Source: Engraulis encrasicolus (lineage: Eukaryota; Chordata; Actinopteri; Clupeiformes; Engraulidae). Taken from it: a DNA stretch of 64,000 nt. The position numbers were made by a program, and so were the translations under genes. The DNA lies in the NCBI RefSeq assembly GCF_034702125.1, contig NC_085861.1:55849363-55913362 (forward strand), given 5' to 3'. Within the stretch, counting starts at the first letter, position 1. Each line of letters begins with the position of its first letter. The notes beneath the pieces are model-generated. The model ran no database searches. It saw nothing but the letters and a program-made list of their open reading frames with translations, and had not been told where the DNA came from. Positions 34,317 through 47,204 of this stretch are shown here, one piece after another.

Positions 34317-35100
34317 TGTCGAAGTTTTGAGACAACATTTCTTCATTAATATTTACAATTATTTATTGGAAATTAACATAATATCTTCACATGTAGAATA
34401 TCTTCATTTTAGAGATGTTTTACGCTTCAAGGTGCTTCTGTGTAATTCTGGGGCCTAGCTGAGTCCAGAAGACAGCTGCCCTGTCGTAAATTAGCTGGGT
34501 GTCGGTTATCACTCACCCACTGGCCGAGTAGCTCAGGCCCACTGGCCACAGGGAAGGTAACACTCTGGAGTGACCATTTCCTTATTTGACTGATGTATTC
34601 TGGTATATTCTTGCTGCACTGATGCTTTGACCATGTTTGATACATGATGTAATACACTTGTGGGGTTTAAATACTGTTCTCAGATGCAGCTCGAGAGAAG
34701 AGCTGGGGACGACTGGGGAAGCGCTTGGCGGATGGGCGCTAAAGCCCTGATGCTAAAGGCACTATGCTACATTATGGTATTCTAAGGGTTAACTGAATTG
34801 CTCTTCTCACTTGCAATGTATCAATAAATGTAACTATCTTGATGGCAATGGCATTCGTCTTCTCCTGTGATTTCCTGGCTTCTGCTTCCTTCACTGTTCT
34901 CCTGCACAAAGATGGGTAATGTATGCTTATGGCTGATTGGGTCCAATTAACTAAATAATAACTAAGTATGTAATAGTGATAACAATAATATAAATACTTG
35001 GGTATTAATTGGTAAATGGTAAACTTACACGAGTCAGATGGCGGGTGGTTATCTATTGCAATAGCCCATATTAAGTCTTATTAATTATAAAAAGTTACCA
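34317..35100 (+). repeat. 5' LTR (784 bp) of the LARD-like element
   Basis: TG...CA ends. It matches 45559-46196, 46835-46891 and 47071-47164 almost base for base. It holds the shared block from CATTTCTTCATTAATATTTAC to ATTATAAAAAGTTACCA. It joins the primer site after six bases. Confidence 0.9.
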
Positions 35101-35106
35101 CATATT

Positions 35107-35124
35107 TGGCGAGCCTGCCAGGAG
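35107..35124 (+). other. Primer binding site, probably tRNA-Arg
   Basis: TGGCGAGCCTGCCAGGAG lies six bases after the 5' LTR and begins with TGG, as expected for pairing with a tRNA CCA end. From memory, the 3' end of vertebrate tRNA-Arg(ACG) would pair at 17 of 18 positions; that tRNA assignment should be verified. Confidence 0.6.
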
Positions 35125-36498
35125 ATTTTCAGACATTTAAAGTGGTTTTTGATGTGGTGGGGCAAGAAACTGTGCACATACTGATTGCGTTGAGCTCTCT
35201 TGGCCTGGAGCTGGGTGCAATACAGTGCTTATTCTGTGCAATAGATTAAAAGCGGTGCCATGTTTGCAGACCAGTGGCCACGGTCTGGGAACATTGTAAC
35301 GCTGGGTTCTTAATGCAATGATGTGTTACTGGGGTTTTACAGGAGGGAATTGGGACTGTGCATTATAGCTATTTATTCATTGTCATGGCAGGCGCCAGGA
35401 CAAGTGCTGGTGCGCATGTCCAATGTCCTTTTGTTAACACAGCGTTGCAGTGGGACTTAAAGTTCCCATGGCATGAAATTTCCATGGTCTTTTGGGGCTT
35501 TGTATGTGTTTGCGGGGGTGTCAGGATGCTATATCCGCAATCTTTCTCAAAATAAAGCTGAAACGCGCCATTTAGGCCTCTTTGTTGAAAAGTCTCCTCT
35601 CCCTGTGCGTCGATCTGTTAATTATATGCAACAGGAGGAGGAGGGGGGCAGGAGGGGGAGTGTCGTTGATGAGCAGGGGCGGAGCCGCGGGCTAACGCTG
35701 TGTTGTGGTGGTGGTACGGCAGGCTAGCTGTTACCTAGAGTTAGCAATTTGCCCTAGTTAGCAATGGGACGTCCAGCACCTGATGGAACTTACTCTCGCT
35801 TGTTTTGACCGAAAGATGACACAATCTATTGCCTACCTGCTCATGGGCTTCAGTGCAGGACGCCTCAGAAGGGTGAGTTTGAAATGTTATGTCTGCAATT
35901 TTCGTTGAATGGGCAGTTATGAAGCACTGTTACTTGCCAGTAACTTTGTAATTACAGCAGCAATCATTCACCATGCAAGGACCTGGCAAGCACCGTCATA
36001 AATTACAATATTCTTTTTTTTACATATGAGCAAACAACCCCATTTGATGTGTGTGATGCACGTTACTGGCATCGCAACTGTCTCTAAACCCAGCAACTTT
36101 CTCCGTGTGGTTAGCATGCAATTGCAAGTCCTTCCCCTTTGTAATGTTATGCCATGCAACACAAACGTGGTAAAAATGTTATAAATGAACGAGGGGGTAA
36201 GTTAGTTGTCAGGTTATAGTAGACTTTTACTCCTTTGTTTACAGCATTGTTCTGTTTCACCACTGCAATGCTTATCATGCATCACAAGTCTGTTTGAGGA
36301 GGGCGGTGATGACATGACAAAAGGCTACTCTATACTAGTTATGATGTACGCACTTCCTCACCGGCTCATCATAAAATGTGTCTACATACAACTAATCTGC
36401 ATTTGAACAGCTCCCCTGTGCACTGCCTGTGCTGGAGAATAGCCAGCTTTCCTTTGTCCAATAAATGGCATTAAATGCATCTATTATGCCTTGTATTC

Positions 36499-36683
36499 CA
36501 GTGATTCCCAACCTTCTTTGCCCTGTGTACCCCCTAATTAATTTTGTCACATCATGAGTACCCCCTCCTTCATGCTCTGTATGATCCTCTATACCAATAT
36601 GAGTACACTCCATATATTTGTTAGCATCACATTTTCCACGTACCCCTACTGGTACACAACGTACCCCTGGTTGGGAGACACTG
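36499..36683. mobile_element. hAT-type MITE (CAGTGATTCCCAACC family)
   Basis: The ends CAGTGATTCCCAACCTT and GGTTGGGAGACACTG are terminal inverted repeats. The flanks TTGTATTC (36491-36498) and TTGTATAC match at seven of eight positions. The inside is a non-coding sequence with repeated GTACCCC words. Confidence 0.85.
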
Positions 36684-36690
36684 TTGTATA

Positions 36691-36875
36691 CAGTGGTGTA
36701 GTCTTGTCTATGTAGAACGCGGGTATACCCACTTCTAAATTTCAGGGATTTCAGTATACCCACTTAAAATTGATTGATCCATTGTTTGAATAGCACAAAT
36801 ATATACAGTATACCCACTTCAAAAAATGCTCAAATATACAGTATACCCACCATAAAAAAGTAGACTACACCACTG
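36691..36875. mobile_element. hAT-type MITE (CAGTGGTGTAGTC family) abutting the previous one
   Basis: CAGTGGTGTAGTC at the left and GACTACACCACTG at the right are perfect complements. The 8-bp duplication GTTGTATA is exact (36683-36690 and 36876-36883). The interior repeats GTATACCCAC words. A short relative is at 42219-42289. Confidence 0.92.
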
Positions 36876-38117
36876 GTTGTATACAATGGTGAAATATTCC
36901 ATGCTCTGTTGACATCACATTTATCCATAGTTGCCAGTTAAGTTTCCATTGCGAAAATAGCATCATCTCATGTTTACCTGAGAGTAACCTGGCTAACAGT
37001 ATCAGAAAACTGCCTTTTTTGTAATAAGGTTAGCTGCTAGTGTGGAAACTGAGACAATGCCCACAGAAAGAGATAACATTATGCTGCCTACCTCAGGTAG
37101 CATTACTTTCATTTGACGCCATCTGTGCATATAAGAGCAAACTTGCCATGTCTTATCTTTATCTGATCACTAAAACTTGGAGAGAAGGCAGGAGAGCCAC
37201 AACGCATGCTGGAACTTTTTGTACAGAGTTCAAGATCACTATAAGCGGCTAATTCAATTATGCAGACAGTGTGAAGACAGTGTACACATTTATTTACAAC
37301 AGCATCAAGAATATTAAATTGGAACATGGGAATATTTTAGGGAAGGCAAATATTGTATTGAAAGAAGAACAGCAATAACAGTCTCTGTAACCATCTTTTC
37401 TATTTTTCCAGCCGTTTCAGGCATTTGTCCAACAGTGATTCGAGTGTTGTCTTGCATATCCATGCCGAGTTCCCCGATGAAGGACGTTGGGACCTCGATA
37501 CAAGGCTGGCGGTGACCTCCTCTGGCTGGCTCGTCTGAACTGCGCTGACTTGTCTTCTAGGGCACCAACATTGCATTAGTCACGGGGTTTCCGAAGACCT
37601 TTCCACACAAAGCACACAGGAAAAGAAAAATATTGTTTAGAATGCTATGTCATTTTTGAAGTAACACTATTAAAATGTTATGTCAGAATTAGTTGAACTG
37701 AATTCTTTTCAAATCTTACCAAAGGTTGGATTAGCTTTTGATGTTTGCCGGTGGTTGGTGTGCATTTTCATTCTAGAGGACAGCCATCTGTAAGAAGTGT
37801 CTGCAGGTACAAAAGACAATGTGTGAACAGAGTGTCCCTCTTATTTTTCATTTGGTCAAGAGGGTGAGGGTTAGCCAGTTTCAAAGACAAACCTTGTTAT
37901 TGTCATTGGAAAGGATATGAAGGGTTCCTTCCTAAAACACTGCAAGAGCCATTTTATACTAATGCCATGAATTGTATTGTGTAGTTATAATTACTTACAT
38001 CAAGTCAAGTATCACCTGAAACCGTGTGTGTGTGTGTGTGTGTTGCATTGCCTTGTAAATCAAATATAGACATCTCAACAGAAGAGTGTTTTCAGGGGGC
38101 ATAGTGCATTATCCCAG

Positions 38118-38330
38118 CTCATGTCTTCTACTTGCGCTTGTGGCCCAACAACCTAGCATCCATGGAGAAAATAAGTTTCCCTGCTATGCACAACAACTAA
38201 TAAAAAAAAGACATTTGAATTTATCTTCTACGAGTTGTTGAATTGCCCATCTATCAGCATACCACATCATATTTTGCAAGGTCATCACAAGGCCACAAGC
38301 ACAAAGGAGGATGAGAGTTTGGATAGTGGA
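38118..38330. mobile_element. Diverged MITE of the GGTGCGTTCC / CTTGTGGCC family
   Basis: It contains the arms CTTCTACTTGCGCTTGTGGCC and GGCCACAAGCACAAAGGAGGATGAG, matching the inner arms of the MITEs at 30053 and 52889. The outermost ends are decayed. Confidence 0.5.
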
Positions 38331-40404
38331 AAGGAAACAAGGTAGGCCTACATGTTTTGCACTTTAGTGTAATCCTGCTTTTAAAAAGAAAAACAAAAAC
38401 AAAAATCAGGCGCTAGAACAAGATCCATCTTCTCACCTGCACAGCATATAAGGAAAGACAACATTCTTTGGAGCAACTTGTTCCAGTTAGACAGATGCAT
38501 TTTTTTTAACTTTTTTATTTGGCTACAATGCTTACGCTTTTCGGCCCTTATGGCCTTCTTCAGGGCGTATAAATTGCAACCTTTAGTGCCTCTGCATCTG
38601 TCTACCTGGACCAAGTTTGAGAGCCCCTACACTGATGAGCACCACGGAAAAAAGGTGAAGACACAGAAGCACTCAAATTACTGGTACCTGCTTGTGTTTG
38701 GAGCAAATTGGATGATGACTGAATGGGAAGACTCCAACGTAGTGGTGAGGGTGGAGTTTTGCTTCATCATGTTGCTTTCTTCGGGAACTTCTGTAGATGA
38801 GAATTGCGGACATTAGGAAGAAATACAGAATATATCTTTCAATGATCTACAATAAGCCTCTCGAATTCTATACAAGAAAATGGTCTGAGTCAGAACAGAG
38901 ACAGAAATGTCAAGGAAACATAAGCCTAATATTCGACTGCATCTGGCTTTCCAAGCTATTCACGGATATGAATGAAAATGTGACAGACAGTGGGAGCAGG
39001 TTGCATAGCAACTCGTAACTCCACAGCTGCCTGCCCTGGAGCAATGCAAGATGGACAAGTGATCCGACTGCTGTATTCTGTGTACCTACCAGAGGTTATG
39101 CCAAATGTGTTATATGATGAAAACAAAAACGCAATCAAATGCCGTCACAACCACTAAATAGCAGCCTGTAACAACTGCTTGATGTCTGTGTTGTATGTGT
39201 CAGCTGAGCTCGTGCATTCACGCACATCTCGCTGAGTAATTACTGCAGCCAGCTACGTTTCAATGCAGTGGCCAGTAGCTCTACACTCGGTATAGTTAGG
39301 TGACCACATCTAGTCAAAGGCTTGCCTGGTCAAATGCCAATTCATGAGTTCGGTGTGTATCGCTAGTCACAACTGATCTTTCCGAACATACGGTTAGTTC
39401 TAACACCTGTTAGCTCAAGTTATAACATCCCTAGGTGAAACTACGAACACAAGTCTCCATAGGAATGAATATGTACAGCACCATGCACCACAGCCAACAA
39501 AAAGGGACTAAATAAATCGTGTTTTCACCAGCAACATTTTAAAATGCCTTGTTTTCAACCACAGGACCGTCCTTGGTCAACCAACGAAATGTTGAGAAAT
39601 GTTGGTCTTGTTGAATCGGTGTTTAATAGAATAATTGTCAACATCACATTCCTTGTTAGCTAGCTAGCTGGATGCCCGTGTTATTTGACAGGGCAGGTGG
39701 GCTAACATAGCCGCTAGCCCGGTCGTCAAGGTTTCATTTCCATCGAAACTATTTAGTTAATTGTGCTCATGCTTGATGTACATGTAAGTTCAAAAGACCA
39801 TGGTCATATTTTACAGTCGATTTCCCAAGAAAAACAAGACAGAGAGTATGGCTATTGATTTTGTAGCAGTGTAGCTTTCATGGCTAATGTATGGGGGTTT
39901 CCCCCCACAGCTAATACTGCAGGCTAGTTAGCCATGACACTGTTATACAGACTGGAAGCTTTTCATGACTTACTTGTTCAGGAGGCTTGGTGGTATTGAT
40001 CCAGACTTCAGCGTCAGGTGTTGGCCATAACTTGCTCTGTATTGTCCCAGATTGTGAAAGCATTAATCCGGAAAATGTTCCCTCAGACATTGAACAGGCA
40101 CGTATGTGGTGTTCTGCTGGTATTTATAGAGTTTTCAAATGAATGGGCGTGCTAGTGGGTGGAGAGAGGGCGTGGACGAGTTGAGAGCGAACAAGGGCAT
40201 GACGTCATCTCGGGCACACACGAGCTTTGCGTCAATTGGATGCTGTGTCAGAGTTTGTTTACAAACTGGGAGGAACCTCCAGCACAGCTCGGTGTACACA
40301 GTAACACATTGCAAACCACTGGGATGGCTTCAGGAGGTCAGAGTAACTCATTTTAAGGCCCCAAAACATCTTAAGGTCAAAATTTTACGCCATGGGCACT
40401 TTAA

Positions 40405-43400
40405 GTTGTTAGGACTATTTTGTAGCTATTTCTTGCCTCGCACATTTTAATTCCTAAAATAATGTTCTGTTTCAAAAGAACCTTTTACTGTATATCTCAA
40501 CCATGGAGGGGGCACTGGAGCTGTGACATCAGTTGACCATGTGATTAGAGGCCATTTGTGGTCATTTCCAAGATGGCGGCTGAAGCACGTAGGACAGAGA
40601 GCACATGTCAGCTGCTGCTAGAAAATGCATTTAAAGATGCAATTTGCCTTCTGACACGACACATAACATGAGGAAGATAAGTATAGTTTGACTAATGGTT
40701 TTTATAAGTTACTTCTGTGTATTTGATGTATTTATTGAGGAATTTAGAGTTTGTGGCATGGGCATTGAAGAAACGCATGCACAAGTCTAATGAAGTTTTA
40801 TGGTGTTTACTTAAGTTGCAGTGTAGGTTAAAAGAACTGTTATAATACTACTTGTTTACTGTTGTTTTAGTGTTGTGGTTATTAAGGTTAAGATGTACAT
40901 TTGTGGATATTCTATTTTCTGTCTATCTTTGAGTATTGGCCGCATGGCAAGGCTGGTGAGCTATTTATAGCTGCGGCCTAGCATTTGACACCTACATGTG
41001 AAAAGCTCAGTTAGAGTTACTTTAGTGTAAGTCCTTAATACTGAAATTCTGCCAAATTACAAGTTCTCTTTACACATACATTCATTTCTGGTTGGAAATT
41101 TAATGGGCTATAGTCACGTGCACATTTAATGGGGTAATTAGGAAATTAATAGATATATTTCTAGATAAATCAATTTAAGGAATCTTTGTGCAAAAGAACA
41201 AGGAACAGAAGGAATGCCACGGAGAAGGGTGCCATTGGGTCATTGCAAGTTGTAAGTATGAATTTTATCTCTATTTGACTAAATTTTAGTTGGGTAGTGT
41301 GATTTAAGAATATTCTAGTCTATTCGAGTACTGGGGAGGTTTACGACCTTTTACGACAGCTGCTGCCTGCCTATAGCCTCTTCTGCAGGGAGTCTGTGAG
41401 CAATTTTACACTTAAAGGCAGCATAGACTACTATATAAGTGAATGGGTTTCTGAATGTGTGAGTGAATGAAATGTTTAGTGTTATTATACAATACATTAT
41501 TAATCATAGAATCAGTTTATGGAAATTAATTTTCAAACATTGGAGTTGGTTACTACAGTAACAAGCAGTTGCAAACACTATAGTCATGACAGAATGCATA
41601 TGTACATACATAGGATACACACATACACAAAATGGAAAGCTCAGAAGTTAAAGGAGGAGACTATGTGCACTTCGCCAATGGTGTAAAATGTAACATTGAA
41701 TTTTGTTCCTCCGTATGAGTTTTAACTTATGAGGTAAAATTAATTATGGAGAAGTTCAACTAACCTTTCCACTATGGTTAAGTGTACCAGGTCATAGTTA
41801 AGAAATGAACGCTGAGCTACATGTATCATACACAAGTACAAACATACATATATACATATGGGTTAAGTGTAATCTTGAATGGTTGAATCTGCACATTGAT
41901 TGGGCAATTGTCTGTGTAAACTGTTTAATGTTACTGAAAGGTTTAGCCTAAGGCCTTTTATAAGTATTTGCACAGATTAATGTCTTGAAGTGTGTGGGGT
42001 TTAATCATTCTGGATCTGAAATGAACTCCGCAATGGGCGTGTTGGAGTTTTAAAAGTTTCACCGAGGACTCATTGTGGTACCACTAGCCATTGTATAAGA
42101 CAGAAGTAGAGAAATGAAGTATGAGATAAGACAAGAGCAGGAAAACAAAAGGAGGTTAGAAAGATAGAGCCTGGAGCACCGCAGGTTCTGATAAAATACT
42201 AAGTAGGCGAGGTAAGAACAGCGGTGTGGTCTACTTTTTGAGGTGGGTATACTCAGTATGCTTGCATTCTATGTAGAGCTACACCGCTGGGTAAACAGAA
42301 GATAAAGAATAGAGAGAGAAGAATCTCAGAATATAGACCTACAAGCTACGTGTATATGCAGGCCACATGTATGGGTGGACGGTTCTATATGAAAAGAGAA
42401 GATGAAGAAAAAGGAAAGTCAGTTATAAAAAATGAATAAATAAAAAATATTAAAAAAAAAAAAATATATAAAAAAAAAGAAGTTCTAAAATAAATACCAT
42501 TGCGGCTGTATGAAAGCGGGGTGCTTCTCGGAGGATTTTATTTGATACAGAGGAAAATCAGAGTGTCTTATAATTCGGCATGATTTTAAGTACAAGTAAT
42601 TAAATTAGTTATTTGTGTGGGCAACTTAGGGAAATAATGCCAAGAGTTGTTTGAACTTCATTTTCCTCTGTGTCATTTGAAAGGCCTCGTGGATGTGAAT
42701 GGGGTTAGAAGTGAGAAGATAAAAGGGAATAAACATGGTTGCAATCTCCATGAAGCGAAAAGAATAACTGACTAAGATGACAAGTGAATGAAAGTTGGGT
42801 TGAGAGCGATTCGCAAAACCTCGGTGAAATATAGGAACTCCGGCCTGTCATGTGCGGCTATTTCAGTGTTTGTGATCTTTCTCTCATCTTGTGCAATGAA
42901 GTGATCAATCTTGTACAGGATGCCTGGGCCATGATGACTGAGGGTGCTTGAGTGAGTGTCTTGTCTTGTCACTTGCTGTTGGTGAGTTTGAGTGAGTGAG
43001 TGGCCCTATAGAGAAAGACTAGTGAATGCTTGTTGAATGGAAGAGACAAGGTGGTGTGGAGTCTTCCATTGTGGTGAGTGTATATGTCTGTTATTTGTTA
43101 AGTAACTTAAAATTAGAAAATCTTAAGAAAAATGGTAATGGAGAAATACAGTAACGTATAGACTGAACACACTGAGTCTATTTAACTTTTAGTTTATTTC
43201 CTGTGGGGGATTTTGGTTTGTTTTATTTCTTGAAAGTTTAATTTCAGTTTGGAACATCATCTTAGATGTCTGGGGTTTATTTTTGAGTCACTGCTATTGA
43301 TAGCTCTAATTATTCTCTTAACATTACTAAGTGGAGTCTTTTTAGCATTTGTAATAACACATGTTATAACCAGTGTGTGTCTCTCTCCCTCTCAGTAGCT

Positions 43401-45550
43401 AAAGATGGCGCTTTACGACTGTCGTAAAAGGACACTGCTTGCAGGGGCATGGAGTGACTGGTCAGACAGAGAGAGTGAGATAAGGTTGCGTGAGTAGAAA
43501 CCACTTTAAAACTGTAGGAGTTTAAGGTAATGCTTCTTAAAGCGGTGACTCATTCTCATTCTAAGTTTAACTTTACATTTTATTTCTCATTCTTATTTCA
43601 TTTTTATTTCATTCTTCAGTTTATTTATTTATTTTGGGGGTTTGAGTTATTTTGCCCACAAGGGTAATTGGTTTATTTGACTACTTAGAACTGATGACAT
43701 GAAGTTTGATACGTTTGTACATAAGTATATGTAAGTCAAGGTTAATTGTCACGGATGAAGACTGAAGTTAGTTGACATGTAAGTCATATCTGACATTGCT
43801 GATCATATACAGTACAACACACTTTAGGATTTTATTTGCAGATATTTTCATTTCATTTTTGGTTTTACTTTAAGTTTATTTTTATTTCTTTTGGGGTTTT
43901 ATTTTATTTTGGGGAATTTATTTTATTTATTTTGGTTAACGTTAACGTTGGAGACTTGGAGTTTAATACTGTAAGCGTGCGAAGCATTCGTGAGATTGCA
44001 TTAGGCACAAAGTACCTCTCAGATATGAGAAGTTGACCTGTTCCACAGAAAATAAGTCTATTCTCTGTGGAAGGGGGGTAGAGTGTAGAATTTTAAATTA
44101 TTTTGCCAAAAGAAGTGTTATAGGTCATGAACAAGTTCACTAGAATGCACCATACATGCATACAACATCATATAGGATGAGGAGAAGTGTATACACTGAT
44201 TGTTGAAAGTGGTGAAATAATTTGGGTGTGTGCTAACATTGGTTTGTAGTTACAGGTGGAAATTGAGGAGTGGTCGAAGAGGAGAAAATCATCATGGAAG
44301 GTTGCCAGTGGATGATCTCTCTGCCTCTCTGGGAATCTCTCTCAAGGACTGAGCTGTCTCTCAAGCGAGAGTTGGACTGAGGTCATCAAAAGGGTTGTCT
44401 CTGCTGAGATGATCTGTTGCTGTTTCCGGAGGATCAACGACTGTCGTTTTGAAAGTTTTGTGGACTAAGGTGTTTCTTTCTGATTGAAAGTGGACTGAGT
44501 TGTTTCAAGTGACAAAGGGGCGTCAGGAGACGTTCCAGGAGTTTCGATGGACAGAGTTCAAGGAGCTGAGGTCTGATGGCAGTTGTGGGCACAAATGCCA
44601 GGACTGAATCTTGCCAGCTAGAGAAAGGCTGGAGGAGTGCAAAGAGTCGCTGAAAGTTTGCCACAGTGCCATGCAGGCAAGGAGCTGATGCCAGCATCCA
44701 CGGACTGGTGCCAAAGAAATGTACCAGAGATCGTCGAAAGATTGCTGAAAGACTGAGTTGAACGGTACTGGATTTGTAGGGGGTGTCTCGTGATACCTTC
44801 TCCTCAAGGGGCTCGGCCGAGTGTTTCCAAGGCTCGGACAGTCCTCATCTGGAGGGGTGCTATGGACACATGCAAAGACTGGATCTGACGGAGCAACGAC
44901 AGCTGCCCATAAGCTGTTTTCAACAGGTTTCCGGAGAGACACAGAGTGATGGGCAAGAGAGAGAGAGAGAGAGACTGGTATGGCAACAACAAGATGGCGT
45001 CATGGACATTATGGACATTAGTTAGTTGACCACTTCTACAAGTAAGGCAGGTTAGGGGTATACTGCACACCTAATTGTTTCACTGAGTTCATCTTTTCCA
45101 TTAATTTCATTATTTCATACTGATTTGATTATTTCATTGATTTCATCTTTTCTAATTGTTTCATTGATTTCATTTGCTGATTATTTTATTATTTTCAGAA
45201 AGTTGTCTGATTTCAGTTTTTGAAGTTTATTGCATACAGTTGCATTCAACATTTAGTGAGGTACATACTGATGCTGATTTAACAGGGGTAAATTCATTAA
45301 AGGCTGTCACGCCACACACAAAGTTTGGAGAAAATATTCACATGGGTTTGCAAACAGTGGGTGGTTCAATAAAGGGGCCATTCATAATTTTCTTTGGGGA
45401 AAAGTTTGGGTTAACGAGAGTGTCAACTTTGAAGGAAGTTTCATATTTTATTGACTGACTGTTGTACATTTTAGTGCTCAAAAGGTTTCATGCAGAATAT
45501 TAATGAAAAAATGTTTTTTAAGGTTTAAAATTCGGTTTGAATTTCAAAAG
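40405..45550. other. Internal region of the LARD-like element, no coding capacity
   Basis: About 5.1 kb with no ORF longer than about 140 codons and none with a recognisable domain. It is AT-rich, with T-rich blocks at 43550-43930 and 45080-45200 and a short hAT MITE at 42219. It probably serves only as a leader or packaging body. Confidence 0.55.
42219..42289. mobile_element. Minimal 71-bp hAT MITE
   Basis: The ends CAGCGGTGTGGTCTAC and GAGCTACACCGCTG are inverted repeats of the family seen at 36691. The flanks GGTAAGAA and GGTAAACA match at six of eight positions. GGTGGGTATACT is shared with the larger copy. Confidence 0.7.
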
Positions 45551-46196
45551 GGGCGTTATGTCGAAGTTGAGTCAACATTTCTTCATTAATATTTACAATC
45601 ATTTATTGGAAATTAACATAATATCTTCACATGTAGAATATCTTCATTTTAGAGATGTTTTACGCTTCAAGGTGCTTCTGTGTAATTCTGGGGCCTAGCT
45701 GAGTCCAGAAGACAGCTGCCCTGTCGTAAATTAGCTGGGTGTCGGTTATCACTCACCCACTGGCCGAGTAGCTCAGGCCCACTGGCCACAGGGAAGGTAA
45801 CACTCTGGAGTGACCATTTCCTTATTTGACTGATGTATTCTGGTATATTCTTGCTGCACTGATGCTTTGACCATGTTTGTTACATGATGTAATACACTTG
45901 TGGGGTTTAAATACTGTTCTCAGATGCAGCTCGAGAGAAGAGCTGGGGACGACTGGGGAAGCGCTTGGCGGATGGGCGCTAAAGCCCTGATGCTAAAGGC
46001 ACTATGCTACATTATGGTATTCTAAGGGTTAACTGAATTGCTCTTCTCACTTGCAATGTATCAATAAATGTAACTATCTTGATGGCAATGGCATTCGTCT
46101 TCTCCTGTGATTTCCTGGCTTCTGCTTCCTTCACTGTTCTCCTGCACAAAGATGGGTAATGTATGCTCATGGCTGATTGGGTCCAATTAACTAAAT

Positions 46197-46834
46197 TGTA
46201 GATCCAGATTTTTCAAAAGTTTCCCATAGTAATCCAAAAGGGAGTAGATAGAGGCTTGGACAGGATTAACGCATTTCTCCAGTTGAGGTGGTTTATTGTA
46301 TAACGTATTTACACAAAACTTTAACTGAGGTTGTTTGCAAAATAAAAACTGTTTATAAACTTAACAAAAATAAACGATTGTACTGAANNNNNNNNNNNNN
46401 NNNNNNNNNNNNNNNNNNNNNNNNNNNNNNNNNNNNNNNNNNNNNNNNNNNNNNNNNNNNNNNNNNNNNNNNNNNNNNNNNNNNNNNATTGGCAATGGGC
46501 TTTGCGTTTCCAATTTAGGCTGCGTGGGGATTGTTTTCACGTTTGGCAAGCTGTATTCTCCGTCGGGTGTTTTTACTTGGGTTTGTCGTTTTTTTGTTGT
46601 CGTGGGGATTATATATTGAGTCGATGTGCCAGATGGAGTGGCGGGCAGTTGGTCAGTTTCAGAGAGGGCTTTTATTGTGGCTGCGTTTTGTGCCATTTTC
46701 ACCTGTAGTTGGTGCCTTTCCTTTTTTGATTTTATCTGCAATTCTTCTATGTCCAATTCTAATTGTCGATCCATGGAGTCAGCTTGCGCTTCCAGCCTTG
46801 CTTGCTCCACGCGCGCATCGGAGATAATCGGAGA
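46197..46834 (-). mobile_element. Fragment of a second retroelement with a gag-like coiled-coil ORF
   Basis: It is flanked by TAAAT on both sides (46192-46196 and 46835-46839), a 5-bp duplication. On the minus strand an ORF reads a charged coiled-coil stretch (ARVEQARLEAQADSMDRQLE...) followed by a Pro/Thr-rich part that runs into the gap. The minus-strand 3' edge ends ATCTACA, a typical LTR end. A gag-like protein of a BEL/Pao- or similar element is a guess. Confidence 0.45.
46388..46487. other. Assembly gap, 100 N
   Basis: Exactly 100 unknown bases, a common placeholder length, so the true missing length is unknown. It interrupts the nested retroelement fragment. Confidence 1.
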
Positions 46835-46891
46835 TAAATAATAACTAAGTATGTAATAGTGATAACAATAATATGAATACTTGGGTATTAA

Positions 46892-47068
46892 CCCTTTGAG
46901 GAGTACCATCACAAATATGTGATTAGAATTTTGCCCAAATTTTGAGTTCTCATTATGATGTCATAATGTCTTTGCGAGATTTTTAACACAGACGTCTATG
47001 GGAGCTGTAGAGTGTTCCAGTAAAATTCTAGAAGAACCTCTAGAAAATCCTTACTCCTCAAAGGGATT
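46892..47068. mobile_element. piggyBac-like MITE with TTAA target
   Basis: It begins CCCTTTGAGGAGTA and ends TACTCCTCAAAGGG plus three bases, between TTAA copies at 46888-46891 and 47069-47072. The first LTR shows the empty site with a single TTAA. CCCTTTG starts are typical of vertebrate piggyBac relatives. Confidence 0.88.
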
Positions 47069-47204
47069 TTAATTGGTAAATGGTAAACTTACACGAGTCA
47101 GATGGCAGGTGGTTATCTATTGCAATAGCCCATATTAAGTCTTATTAATTATAAAAAGTTACCAGAGTTGAACGTGGGGGTATCTTGATATTGTGACGGG
47201 CAGG

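Larger units (their letters stand above)
35461..40400. mobile_element. 4.9-kb TTAA-flanked DNA element nested in the LARD-like element
   Basis: The left end AGTTCCCATGGCATGAAATTT and right end AAAATTTTACGCCATGGGCACT are inverted repeats. TTAA flanks both sides (35457-35460 and 40401-40404). The inside has no long ORF. A stretch at about 37390-37560, read on the minus strand, gives an open segment including SFIGELGMDMQDNTRITVGQ that looks like decayed coding sequence of unknown family. It also carries two adjacent hAT MITEs and a GGTGCGTTCC-family MITE. The target site fits piggyBac or Kolobok; I cannot decide which. Confidence 0.75.
34317..47164 (+). mobile_element. Non-coding LTR retrotransposon (LARD-like) inserted in the DIRS element
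   Basis: Near-identical LTRs bound the unit, starting TGTCGAAG and ending AGTTACCA. GAGTTG is duplicated at both flanks (34311-34316 and 47165-47170). A primer site and a purine-rich tract (AAAAGGGG just before the 3' LTR) are in place. Inside, after setting aside a nested 4.9-kb DNA element, about 5.5 kb remain without any gag or pol ORF. It is therefore a non-autonomous element resembling the large retrotransposon derivatives known in plants. The LTRs differ at about eight sites plus insertions, suggesting a fairly young age. Transcription direction is plus, given primer site and purine tract. Confidence 0.85.
45559..47164 (+). repeat. 3' LTR of the LARD-like element, carrying two insertions
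   Basis: It starts TGTCGAAG after a purine tract and ends AGTTACCA before the GAGTTG target duplication. Two insertions enlarge it from about 784 to 1606 bp: 46197-46834 (with the assembly gap) and 46892-47068. Confidence 0.88.

Noticed and set aside
32515..34338. 607-codon minus-strand open frame
   Set aside because: It is mostly a wrong-frame reading through the decayed DIRS pol; only short segments (WVLSTIEHGYKIQF, SRPVLDLRVLNRH, FASRENTHC) are genuine, so it was not listed as one gene.
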